Origin: an uncultured Eubacteriales bacterium
GTDB lineage: Bacteria > Bacillota > Clostridia > Oscillospirales > Ruminococcaceae
Direction: 5' to 3'
DNA length: 14,742 nucleotides
Assembly (NCBI GenBank): GCA_959605275.1
Contig: CAUHFD010000047.1
Location: 1 to 14,742, forward strand
Both the position numbers and the translations under genes were made by a program. The notes below the pieces were generated by a model. That model did no database searches and was not told the DNA's origin. It saw only the letters and a program-made list of their open reading frames with translations. Positions 1 to 6,941 of this stretch are shown piece after piece (the first letter of the stretch is position 1; each line of letters starts with the position of its first letter).

Positions 1-337
1 GTCAATCAGTTCAGAGATTCTTTACGGCATTCATCGCATTTTCTATACCGGAATCAACGTGATTGAATCTTTCGTTTCTATTTTGGTTTTGGTTTTGGTC
101 ATTATCGCTTTAACCAAAGTTACCAAAGGAAAAGATGCCGGCATTCCGTTGCTGAGTAAGCTAGCTGACAGGGCATTTCATGTTGTGGAGAAACAGGTGT
201 ATCCGCCGCAACAATATCAACAACCACAATATCAACAGCCTCCCTATCAGCAAGCTCCCTATCAGCAACAACCTCAACAGCAGCCCCCGCAATATCAGCA
301 AAATGTTCCGCCGCAACAACAACCTCCGCAACAGTAA
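1..337 (+). CDS. Membrane protein with Gln/Pro/Tyr-rich tail, 3' end only
   Basis: The reading frame is open from base 2 to the TAA at 335-337, giving 111 visible residues, so the gene begins before the window. An internal GTG at 59 is possible, but the upstream codons read as ordinary protein (SISSEILYGIHRIFYTG), so I treat this as the C-terminal end of a longer protein. Visible residues 20-40 form one strongly hydrophobic helix. A short basic, Gly-containing segment (KVTKGKDAGIP) follows, then an amphipathic stretch, and then about 45 residues made almost entirely of Q, P and Y in YQQP-type repeats. Such tails occur on small multi-pass Firmicutes membrane proteins of unknown function, and are probably cytosolic or extracellular disordered regions. 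I do not recognise the family. The gene converges on trmB and ends at a strong terminator 6 bases after the stop. Confidence 0.6.
   Translation, partial: SISSEILYGIHRIFYTGINVIESFVSILVLVLVIIALTKVTKGKDAGIPLLSKLADRAFHVVEKQVYPPQQYQQPQYQQPPYQQAPYQQQPQQQPPQYQQNVPPQQQPPQQ
205..333 (+). repeat. Coding tandem repeats for the Q/P/Y-rich tail
   Basis: Short degenerate repeats of the CAR/CCN/TAT codon type encode YQQP-like units. The clearest pair is a 14-base word (CTCCCTATCAGCAA) at 240-253 and again at 255-268, a 15-bp in-frame period. The copy number could change by slippage without breaking the frame. This is a coding repeat, not an intergenic element. Confidence 0.6.
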
Positions 338-343
338 AATTTC

Positions 344-387
344 AAAGGGTCCTGTCTTTCGTATATTACGGAAAGACAGGACCCTTT
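344..387. terminator. Bidirectional intrinsic terminator between convergent genes
   Basis: A perfect 17-bp inverted repeat (344-360 with 371-387) encloses a 10-nt loop. Its outer edge is AAAGGG/CCCTTT. It starts 6 bases after the stop of the left-hand gene and lies 13 bases beyond the trmB stop on the other strand. The U-tracts are short on both sides, but the stem is long and GC-containing, so it probably ends both transcripts. Confidence 0.85.
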
Positions 388-400
388 ATTATCTATGCTT

Positions 401-1066
401 TTATCCCAACTTACAGGCAATCAGAAATTTAGTTGGGATTCCTTCCTCGGTAAACATTTTCTCATGCTCGGTCATGGGACTGTATCCGTCAAAATCAGCA
501 TGGTGCAAATCATTGGTGGCATAAACAATGCGGAAACCGGATTCTTCAAAATATTGTTTGCTGTCTGCAAACAGCATATCGCTGTCGGTTTTAAACCAAA
601 TTTCTCCTTCCGGTTTCAGATGCTCCCGATATACCGCAAGCTGCTTCGGATGAGTCAATCTCCTTTTTCGGTGTTTTGCCTTCGGCCAGGGATTGCAAAA
701 ATTGATATACATGCGCTCAAAACAATCTGCCTCCGAAAATATCAGCGGCAGCCGTTCAATATCATGCGCCGTCAGCCGGATATTATCGACCGGGCGCTGA
801 TGTTCGGCATACAGCTTTTTAATATTACGCTGTCCGACTCCCAGCATATCGCTGATTAAATCAATTGCCAGAAAATTGGTTTCTTCATATGCTATTCCCA
901 TTTGCGCCGCAAACGAGCCTTTGCCGCATCCGAGTTCCAGACAGATCGGATAATCCGGATGAGGGAAAGCTTCCCTCCAGCGTCCTTTGTATTGTTCAGG
1001 CTGTTCCACAAAAAAGCCGCAGCTTTGCAGTTCCGGAACCGCCCATTTTTTCTTCCTCATCCGCAT
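401..1066 (-). CDS. trmB: tRNA (guanine-N7-)-methyltransferase
   Basis: The 221-residue protein matches the usual length of bacterial TrmB, which methylates N7 of G46 in the variable loop of tRNAs using S-adenosylmethionine, in the cytoplasm. Visible signatures are the SAM-binding motif I LELGCGKGSF (43-52), the family hallmark INFCNPWPK followed by a basic HRKRR run (121-136), a TDSD segment (160-163) and the C-terminal TEHEKMFTEEG (199-209), equivalent to the usual T-x-Y-E region that contacts SAM and the target base. The start is the ATG at 1066, with AGGAG about 8 bases upstream. It lies downstream of purA on the same strand, separated by a hairpin terminator and with no clear promoter of its own in the 77-bp gap. 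It may therefore be fed by readthrough from purA. Confidence 0.95.
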   Translation of the reverse strand: MRMRKKKWAVPELQSCGFFVEQPEQYKGRWREAFPHPDYPICLELGCGKGSFAAQMGIAYEETNFLAIDLISDMLGVGQRNIKKLYAEHQRPVDNIRLTAHDIERLPLIFSEADCFERMYINFCNPWPKAKHRKRRLTHPKQLAVYREHLKPEGEIWFKTDSDMLFADSKQYFEESGFRIVYATNDLHHADFDGYSPMTEHEKMFTEEGIPTKFLIACKLG

Positions 1067-1097
1067 AAAAGCTTCTCCTTTTACTCATTTTATCAAC

Positions 1098-1130
1098 AAT
1101 AAAGCCGGCGGAATCTCCGCCGGCTTTATT
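1098..1130 (-). terminator. purA terminator (GC-rich hairpin)
   Basis: A perfect 15-bp inverted repeat, 1098-1112 with 1116-1130, has a core of GCCGGCGGA/TCCGCCGGC and a 3-nt loop. It lies 13 bases after the purA stop. On the minus strand the tail reads GTTGATAAAA rather than a clean T run, so termination may be partial, letting some transcription reach trmB. Confidence 0.75.
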
Positions 1131-1143
1131 GCTTTGTTGTCTG

Positions 1144-2418
1144 TTACCGCTCCAGATTCTGGCTTCTCGCCGGACCGACACCGACCATAATTACCGGACA
1201 ACCGCAAACCTCTTCCAGCCGTTTAATATAATCCTTGCACACCTGAGGCAATTCGTCATAGGTCTTGCACTGGGACAAATCACCGGTAAAGCCTTCCAGT
1301 TCTTCATAAACCGGCTCACAAAGCGCAAGTTCTTCCAAAGAAGCAGGGTAATCATTCAATATCGTACCGTCATTCTTTTTATATGCCACGCAGATTTTCA
1401 GCCTTCCGATATCGCTCAAAGTATCCAATTTGTTGATTGCAAGTCCCGTCAGACCGTTTACGCGGACTGCATGGCGCAAGATCACGGCATCAAACCATCC
1501 CGTGCGGCGTGGCCTGCCGGTAGTCGTGCCAAACTCATGTCCGCGCTGGCGAATCAATTCACCCATATCATCGTTGAGTTCGGTGGGAAACGGACCTTTT
1601 CCCACCCGAGTTGTATACGCTTTCGCAACGCCGATAACCTCTCCGATCATGGTCGGTCCAACGCCGGTACCAACACAAACGCCACCGGAAACCGGATGAG
1701 AAGAAGTAACAAACGGATAAGTACCCATGTCCAAATCCAGCAAAGTGCCCTGCGCGCCCTCAAACAGAACGTTTTTTCCGGCTTTGCAAGCCTCGAACGC
1801 AAGCACAGATACATCATCTATGTATGGCTTCAGACGCTGTCCATACGCAACATATTCTTCAATTACCGTTTCTAAGTCAATCGGTTCTTCCTCATACAGT
1901 TTGGTAATCAAATCATTTTTTAAAATACCGACTGACATTGCTTTTTCGCGGAACAGTTCAGGGTGTACTAAATCATACATCCGAATCCCGCAACGCTCCG
2001 CTTTATCCATATAGCACGGTCCGATTCCCCGACGCGTCGTACCGATTTCTGCATTGCCGCGTTTTTTCTCGGACAAGCCGTCCAATGCAATATGCCAAGG
2101 CATAATCACATGTGCCCTGGGGTCAATCCGCAGATTTTTACAGTCAATCCCCCGCGCAATCAAACCGTCTATCTCCTGCAATATTACTTTGGGGTCAATT
2201 ACAACACCACAGCCAATCAAGCACAAGGTATCCTTATAAAGAATTCCGGACGGAATCAAATGAAGTTTATAAACCTCACCGTTGTTTTCCACAGTATGAC
2301 CAGCATTGTTCCCGCCTTGAGAGCGAACGACAACATCTGCGCGGGAAGCAAGGATGTCAATAATTTTACCTTTTCCCTCATCGCCCCATTGGACTCCGAC
2401 AACTACTTTTGCTGACAT
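1144..2418 (-). CDS. purA: Adenylosuccinate synthetase
   Basis: The protein has 424 residues, the full length for the family. It joins IMP and aspartate using GTP to make adenylosuccinate, the first committed step from IMP to AMP, in the cytoplasm. The N-terminal signature WGDEGKGK (11-18) carries Asp13, the catalytic base in the E. coli enzyme, and the phosphate-binding loop. GGNNAGHT (35-42) carries His41, the second catalytic residue. Also visible are a glycine-rich TRVGKGPFPTE segment and the IMP-binding GTTTGRPRRTGWFD region. No key residue is missing. The ATG start at 2418 has AGGGG about 8 bases upstream. Transcription probably comes from the TTGATT-17-TATAAT promoter about 70 bases upstream and stops at the hairpin after the gene. 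No riboswitch is visible in the short leader. Confidence 0.97.
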   Translation of the reverse strand: MSAKVVVGVQWGDEGKGKIIDILASRADVVVRSQGGNNAGHTVENNGEVYKLHLIPSGILYKDTLCLIGCGVVIDPKVILQEIDGLIARGIDCKNLRIDPRAHVIMPWHIALDGLSEKKRGNAEIGTTRRGIGPCYMDKAERCGIRMYDLVHPELFREKAMSVGILKNDLITKLYEEEPIDLETVIEEYVAYGQRLKPYIDDVSVLAFEACKAGKNVLFEGAQGTLLDLDMGTYPFVTSSHPVSGGVCVGTGVGPTMIGEVIGVAKAYTTRVGKGPFPTELNDDMGELIRQRGHEFGTTTGRPRRTGWFDAVILRHAVRVNGLTGLAINKLDTLSDIGRLKICVAYKKNDGTILNDYPASLEELALCEPVYEELEGFTGDLSQCKTYDELPQVCKDYIKRLEEVCGCPVIMVGVGPARSQNLER

Positions 2419-2484
2419 GTAATTACCCCTTTACTTTCAATTTTACATAGCAATGGATATTCCCGCAAAAGAATACCCTAGAAC

Positions 2485-2513
2485 ATTATAGTCTGTAAGC
2501 GATAAAAAATCAA
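2485..2513 (-). promoter_or_regulatory. Sigma-A-type promoter of purA
   Basis: On the minus strand, TTGATT (2513-2508) is followed after exactly 17 nt by a perfect TATAAT (2490-2485). The -10 ends 66 bases before the purA ATG, and the spacing is ideal. It lies back to back with the promoter of the divergent YibE/F gene. Confidence 0.8.
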
Positions 2514-2563
2514 GGATATCCGAGAAAAAAAGCAAGTTTCTTATGATGTTCATGATTTTTAAC

Positions 2564-2593
2564 TATACAAAGAATCCGGTTCTGTGATATAAT
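2564..2593 (+). promoter_or_regulatory. Extended -10 promoter of the YibE/F gene
   Basis: TGATATAAT at 2585-2593 is a perfect extended -10 (TGnTATAAT). A weak -35 (TATACA, 2564-2569) sits 18 nt upstream. Transcription would begin near 2600. This places the ATG at 2611 only about ten bases into the transcript and favours a later start codon for the gene. Confidence 0.65.
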
Positions 2594-2657
2594 AGTAACA
2601 TTGCAATACCATGATTATAAACCATTGTCTCCCCCCTTGCAGGATTCACATCAAGCG

Positions 2658-2676
2658 AAAGGATGATCCCTACTTG
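2658..2676 (+). promoter_or_regulatory. Ribosome binding site that supports a TTG start
   Basis: GAAAGGATGA at 2657-2666 is the only Shine-Dalgarno-like sequence near the 5' end of the YibE/F gene. It lies 10 bases before an in-frame TTG at 2674. The ATG at 2611 has no such sequence before it, and the ATG at 2689 is 25 bases away from it. Confidence 0.55.
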
Positions 2677-4026
2677 AAAAAGAAACTGATGATAAAGCCA
2701 AAAATGGTTGCGGTTTATCTGATTACGATTTTGCTTTCTGTTATTTATATTATAGTCGGTCACAAGCTGGCAATAGAGGGGTTGACTGCCTTTGACGGAG
2801 CACAGGATACTCCTATCTCATACAAAGCCAAAGTCATCCGGATAGTGTCAAAAGAACGCCAAGTTCCTTTAGAAGGCGTAGAAGGTGATGACGGCGGTGT
2901 TAATATTATCTTTACAGCCAAAATTTTAAGCGGCGAAAAAAAAGGAGAAACGGTCACTGCCCTGCAGCAAACTGATCCCCTTTATCCGATTCAAATGAAA
3001 GAAGCCGAAGCCGGCGATAAGGTTTTAATTTATGAAAACACCGATTCAGAGCTGAACTATGAGTGGCTGCTGGGAGAATACGTGCGCACCGACGCTTTAA
3101 TCGTGTTAGGAATCTTGTTCTGTATCGGCTTACTGATCTTCGGCAGGCTGAAAGGAGTGAATACCGTCATTTCTCTGGTGTTTACCTGCCTGTCCATTTT
3201 TATCGTCTTCATTCCGGCTGTATTATCCGGACAAAATATTTATATGTGGACCATTGTGACTTGCATATTTATCATCGTAATGACCCTATTGATTATAAAC
3301 GGTGCGGACAAAAAAAGCCTTGCCGCCGGCATTGGCTGCTTCAGCGGTGTGGCAATGGTAGGACTTCTTACTTTAATCATGGATCAGATTATCAAATTGA
3401 CCGGCATGGTGGATGATGATTCTTTACACTTATACTTGCTCAACGAAGATCGTCCGATTGATTTAAAAGCCATTATCTTCTCTGCCATCATCATCGGCGC
3501 GATCGGTGCAATTATGGATGTATCTATGTCTATCGCTTCCTCATTAAAAGAGCTTCAGGATCAAGTCGAACACGTGTCTTTCGGTATGCTGTTAAAATCA
3601 GGTATTACAATCGGGAAAGATATGATGGGCACGATGGCGAATACGCTGATTCTTGCATACATCGGCAGCTCGCTTTCTGTTACCTTACTGTTGGTTGCAT
3701 ACTCTAATTCCCTCCTGACACTGTTTAACCGTGAAATGATCGTTGTGGAAATCTTAAACGCCTTAGTCGGAAGTTTCGGCATTCTTTTAACCATTCCCCT
3801 GACCTCTTTTATCTGCGCTCTGCTTTACAGCAACCACAAAATCAGCCGAAAACGTCCTGCAACTGTTCCGTTCCGCCCTTCGGAGGAGCCTGCTGCAATA
3901 GCCGATGCTGAAAAAAAACAATCCGAGGAGTTGCCGGAAGGAATACCGCCAAAGCCAGAACGTCCTGACGATTATATGTCAATTGACAGTTTCCGTGACG
4001 AAGAAAATGATTTTAACGGAATATAG
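2674..4026 (+). CDS. YibE/F family multi-pass membrane protein
   Basis: From the TTG at 2674 the protein has 450 residues; an ATG at 2611 would add 21 poorly conserved-looking residues rich in Cys, Pro and Lys. TM1 is at about 11-29. A roughly 108-residue polar domain follows (30-137), likely extracytoplasmic and beta-rich. About seven more membrane helices lie between 139 and 385. A charged, Pro/Glu/Asp-rich cytosolic tail of some 60 residues ends the protein. The family signatures MDVSMSIASS (281-290) and GKDMMGTMANTLILAY (314-329) are clear. YibE/F proteins are widespread in Firmicutes, and their function is not established. The gene has its own extended -10 promoter, is divergent from purA and ends at a bidirectional terminator. 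Nothing in the sequence links it to the adjacent polysaccharide operon. Confidence 0.85.
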   Translation: MKKKLMIKPKMVAVYLITILLSVIYIIVGHKLAIEGLTAFDGAQDTPISYKAKVIRIVSKERQVPLEGVEGDDGGVNIIFTAKILSGEKKGETVTALQQTDPLYPIQMKEAEAGDKVLIYENTDSELNYEWLLGEYVRTDALIVLGILFCIGLLIFGRLKGVNTVISLVFTCLSIFIVFIPAVLSGQNIYMWTIVTCIFIIVMTLLIINGADKKSLAAGIGCFSGVAMVGLLTLIMDQIIKLTGMVDDDSLHLYLLNEDRPIDLKAIIFSAIIIGAIGAIMDVSMSIASSLKELQDQVEHVSFGMLLKSGITIGKDMMGTMANTLILAYIGSSLSVTLLLVAYSNSLLTLFNREMIVVEILNALVGSFGILLTIPLTSFICALLYSNHKISRKRPATVPFRPSEEPAAIADAEKKQSEELPEGIPPKPERPDDYMSIDSFRDEENDFNGI

Positions 4027-4053
4027 AATCAACAACATTAACATGATATCAAA

Positions 4054-4104
4054 AAACACAAAAGCAGGATGCCGAAATAAAATGGGCATCCTGCTTTTGT
4101 GTTT
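4054..4104. terminator. Bidirectional terminator between the YibE/F gene and the surface-polymer operon
   Basis: A perfect 20-bp inverted repeat (4054-4073 with 4085-4104) has an 11-nt loop and the GC-rich core GCAGGATGCC/GGCATCCTGC. On the minus strand the stem ends in a run of six T, so it is a strong end for the nonulosonate operon. On the plus strand the tail is only GTTTG, but the stem should still stop the YibE/F transcript. Confidence 0.92.
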
Positions 4105-4150
4105 GATAAAAGGAAGTATCCGGTTTTCTTCTGAATAAGAAACAAGCCTA

Positions 4151-5227
4151 TTATTCAAACAAATCGGTTGTTAATATCGTATCGTCTTCAATATCGGTTA
4201 AAGCGGTCTTTCCGACAACGCTTTGGATTGCAGAAGGAGAAATGCCGGTTCCCGGGCGCTTAAAGGTCAGTTTATCTTCAGTGATAATCTCACCCTTGCC
4301 AATCTTACCGAAAGAAACAATGGAACGACGGGCGTTTTTTCTTGCTTTTTGCTCGCTATCCAGGCATTTTAATTCATAGGAACCGCAAATTTTATCTAAA
4401 TATGATATTTCGCGGAGGATTGCGGTGGCATCCTGCGGATCCATGGCATGATAGTGATCATTTCCTTTTAATGTTTTATCTAACGTATAGTGCTTCTCAA
4501 TGACCTGTGCACCCTTTAAATATGCTGCTTTCACTACCTCATATTTGCCGTCCGGCTTGGTGTGATCCGAATAACCCACATATACGTCCGGATAACGATT
4601 TTTCAGAGAAACGATTTTATTTAGATTCGCGTGCTCATAAGGTGTCGGATATTCCAAAATGCAATGCATTAATATAAGCGGCTGATGATTATATGTCCGT
4701 ATCGTTTCAATCGCGGTATCAATCTCATCTTCATTCGATGCACCGACCGACAATAAGATCGGTTTGTTCTTTTTTGCCTGATATGCAATAAACGGAAGAT
4801 TACTCAAATCGGAAGAAGAAATTTTATATACATTCATCATATCATCCAGATAATCTGCCGACTCGAAATCAAACGGGGTAGAGAAAAACTCAATGCCGAG
4901 TTCTTCACAATAATCCGCCAATTCCCGATATTCTGCCTCGCCAAAGGAATCAAACTTTTGAAAAAGCTGATACTGAGAGGTAGTAGGTTCTTCGGTAATA
5001 TCCCAATAATAAGGGGAATCTTTTGCTGCAAGGGTGCCTGCTTTATAAGTTTGGAATTTTACCGCATGAATACCGGCTTCCTTTGCCTCGTAAATCATCA
5101 GTTTGGCGGCTTCCATCGGAGAAATTCCTTTTTCTGTCGCAATGTCATAATAATTCACTCCGACTTCCGCAATCAGGACAAACTTTCCCTGTTTGATTCT
5201 TTCCAAAATTGTATTTTTCATCTGCAT
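4151..5227 (-). CDS. neuB: Nonulosonic acid synthase (NeuB/LegI/PseI/SpsE family)
   Basis: This 358-residue enzyme condenses phosphoenolpyruvate with a six-carbon 2-acetamido sugar to make a nine-carbon acid (sialic, legionaminic or pseudaminic type), in the cytoplasm. The N-terminal NeuB barrel shows AEVGVN (20-25, with the conserved Glu21), KFQTY (57-61), the STPFD loop (116-120), HC-EYPTPYE (188-198), GYSDHT (218-223) and IEKHYTLD (243-250). His222 and His246 align with the metal ligands known from Neisseria NeuB. The C-terminal SAF/antifreeze-like domain (about 300-358) carries the RPGTGISP loop (324-331) that closes the neighbouring subunit's active site. The ATG at 5227 has AAAGG 5 bases upstream; a second in-frame ATG lies at 5221. 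It is the last gene of the operon, 16 bases after the cytidylyltransferase-hydrolase fusion. Sequence alone does not fix which substrate it uses. Confidence 0.9.
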   Translation of the reverse strand: MQMKNTILERIKQGKFVLIAEVGVNYYDIATEKGISPMEAAKLMIYEAKEAGIHAVKFQTYKAGTLAAKDSPYYWDITEEPTTSQYQLFQKFDSFGEAEYRELADYCEELGIEFFSTPFDFESADYLDDMMNVYKISSSDLSNLPFIAYQAKKNKPILLSVGASNEDEIDTAIETIRTYNHQPLILMHCILEYPTPYEHANLNKIVSLKNRYPDVYVGYSDHTKPDGKYEVVKAAYLKGAQVIEKHYTLDKTLKGNDHYHAMDPQDATAILREISYLDKICGSYELKCLDSEQKARKNARRSIVSFGKIGKGEIITEDKLTFKRPGTGISPSAIQSVVGKTALTDIEDDTILTTDLFE

Positions 5228-5243
5228 ATCTGCCTTTCGTTTC

Positions 5244-6887
5244 TTATTCTCCCAAAATAAGTTTGACTTCTCTGTGTACTCCGTTTTTCAATTCCTGTCC
5301 GCGTGCAAGCATTAATTCTCTCATTTCACTGCGCAGCTGCGGCGTATTCATTAAAAACTCAAAAGAACGTTCTATCGTTTCCTGACGCACGTCTTTGCCC
5401 AACCCCAAATTTAAAAATCCGTTATTCATCTGTGCAAAAGTATGAAGCTGCTCTCGCTCATTCTGAGCCAAGACAATAGCAGGTACCCCCATAGCGGCAA
5501 ACTCATAAACAGTACGTCCCTGAGAGGTAAATGCAAGATCAGCCTGCCGCATATAAGCGCTGACATATTTTGCGTCCTTTACCACAAAAATATTTTCTTC
5601 TGCTTTGGTTACGATCCCGTTTTTCTCGCAATCATATCCGATCCCTGCCAGAAAAATAAAACGAACATCCCGATATTTCTGATGCATCTTTCCTGCCAGC
5701 TGATAAATCACCGAGGTCATATTAGAAGGATCCGTCCCGCCAAACAGGGAAAGAACGGTCTTCACCTCAGAAGAAAACGGTTTCGGCTCAGAAATCAAAA
5801 ATTCATCCCGCAGACAGATATATTTTTCTCCGCTGTACACATGACAGTGTTCCGGGTTTTCTTTGCCGGCATACAACGCATTGATTACAACATCTGCGTA
5901 ACGAGTGCCCTCTCCCATATCCTCAATCGTAACGATCCGCTTACAAAGCTGCTTTAAGGTTTTCATATATTCCGCCGAGGTATCCAAACAGTCATTTACT
6001 ACTATATCGGGCTGATATTCTTTTAGAAAGCGAAAAAACTCTTGATCATCCCGAACAATGGTAAGCGGCATAAAGGAATCTTTGATTTTCTGTATTCCCT
6101 CGGTACAATCGGCACGGGACACGAACATGATTTCATGTCCGACCAAATTATAAGCCAACGTTAGGCAATGATAAATATGTCCCATGCCGATTTGCTTATA
6201 GCCGTCTGCGCGCAGCACGATCCGCTTTTTTCCCAATATACTTTCGCAGACAATCCAATCTGCCGGCGAATCAATATCAATCGCTTCCGACTCCGGCAGC
6301 TCATAAACCGAAATAGACTTACCCAAACGGCTGTTCGGCGTTACATTTTTCCTGCGCGTAATCAAAAACGCACCGGCTTCCAAATAATTCGGCGGAAGCT
6401 GCTGCCGGTTCAGCCTTTCTTTATACAACGGAAAAAAGCGTCCTTCTTCATCCTTTGACCAAGACAAATGAGGTTTATTTGTGGCGCTGATATAAGTATC
6501 CGCATCCCGGTCGATAAATTCCCGAACAGCAGCCGTTAATGTTTCACATCGCAAAACAGGAGAGGTCGGCTGCAAAGTAATCACAATATCATATCGCTTA
6601 TTTTGCCTGTTTTCCATCTGCTCCACAGCATCAAAGATAACCGGGTCCAACGTGACAGCATCCTGTGCAAGAGCAGAAAAGCGATTGAGCGCAACTGCAT
6701 GATAATTTTCGGCAATGGTAAGAATTTCCTCATCGTCGCTGCTGACAGCAACATCGGTTATCAAGCCGCATTGCTGTGCGTTGTGAATGGCATAATAAAT
6801 CAACGGTTTGCCGCCTATCAACCGTACATTTTTTCTCGGTATTCCTTTTGACCCGCCTCTTGCAGGAATCACCGCCAATATTTCCAT
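5244..6887 (-). CDS. Fused CMP-nonulosonate cytidylyltransferase and PseG/SpsG-like UDP-sugar hydrolase
   Basis: The 547 residues form two enzymes in one chain. Residues 1 to about 218 are a CMP-sialate-synthetase (NeuA/LegF/SpsF) domain: IPARGGSKGIPRKN (7-20) for CTP binding, QPTSP (106-110), and EAIDIDSPADW (201-211) with the metal-binding Asp pair. From about 222 to the end is a PseG/SpsG-like GT-B domain: IGMGHIYHCL (233-242), whose His237 matches the catalytic His of the PseG GxGH motif, LFGGTDPSN (381-389), and a SQGRTVYEFAAMGVPA loop (455-470). PseG hydrolyses a UDP-linked diacetamido sugar to the free sugar used by the NeuB-type synthase, while NeuA activates the product with CTP. The chain therefore holds the steps before and after neuB, which follows 16 bases downstream. 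In B. subtilis these are separate genes (spsF, spsG). The PseG substrate here is unknown. Confidence 0.88.
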   Translation of the reverse strand: MEILAVIPARGGSKGIPRKNVRLIGGKPLIYYAIHNAQQCGLITDVAVSSDDEEILTIAENYHAVALNRFSALAQDAVTLDPVIFDAVEQMENRQNKRYDIVITLQPTSPVLRCETLTAAVREFIDRDADTYISATNKPHLSWSKDEEGRFFPLYKERLNRQQLPPNYLEAGAFLITRRKNVTPNSRLGKSISVYELPESEAIDIDSPADWIVCESILGKKRIVLRADGYKQIGMGHIYHCLTLAYNLVGHEIMFVSRADCTEGIQKIKDSFMPLTIVRDDQEFFRFLKEYQPDIVVNDCLDTSAEYMKTLKQLCKRIVTIEDMGEGTRYADVVINALYAGKENPEHCHVYSGEKYICLRDEFLISEPKPFSSEVKTVLSLFGGTDPSNMTSVIYQLAGKMHQKYRDVRFIFLAGIGYDCEKNGIVTKAEENIFVVKDAKYVSAYMRQADLAFTSQGRTVYEFAAMGVPAIVLAQNEREQLHTFAQMNNGFLNLGLGKDVRQETIERSFEFLMNTPQLRSEMRELMLARGQELKNGVHREVKLILGE

Positions 6888-6941
6888 AACAAATCCAACC
6901 TTTTTTCATTTGTTCAATCATGATTACCAATTTAACACAAG

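Noticed and set aside
1129..1875. Long plus-strand open frame (248 codons) opposite purA
   Set aside because: It is the antisense shadow of the well-supported purA gene, with Ser/Arg/Ile-rich non-protein-like composition and no ribosome binding site.
2540..2570. PurR box upstream of purA (ATCATGAACATC on the minus strand)
   Set aside because: It shares only the GAAC core plus some A/T positions with the Bacillus consensus. Too many mismatches, and no second inverted box was seen.
3063..3416. Plus-strand 117-codon frame inside the YibE/F gene
   Set aside because: It is an out-of-frame shadow of a clear family member, rich in Arg, His and Cys.
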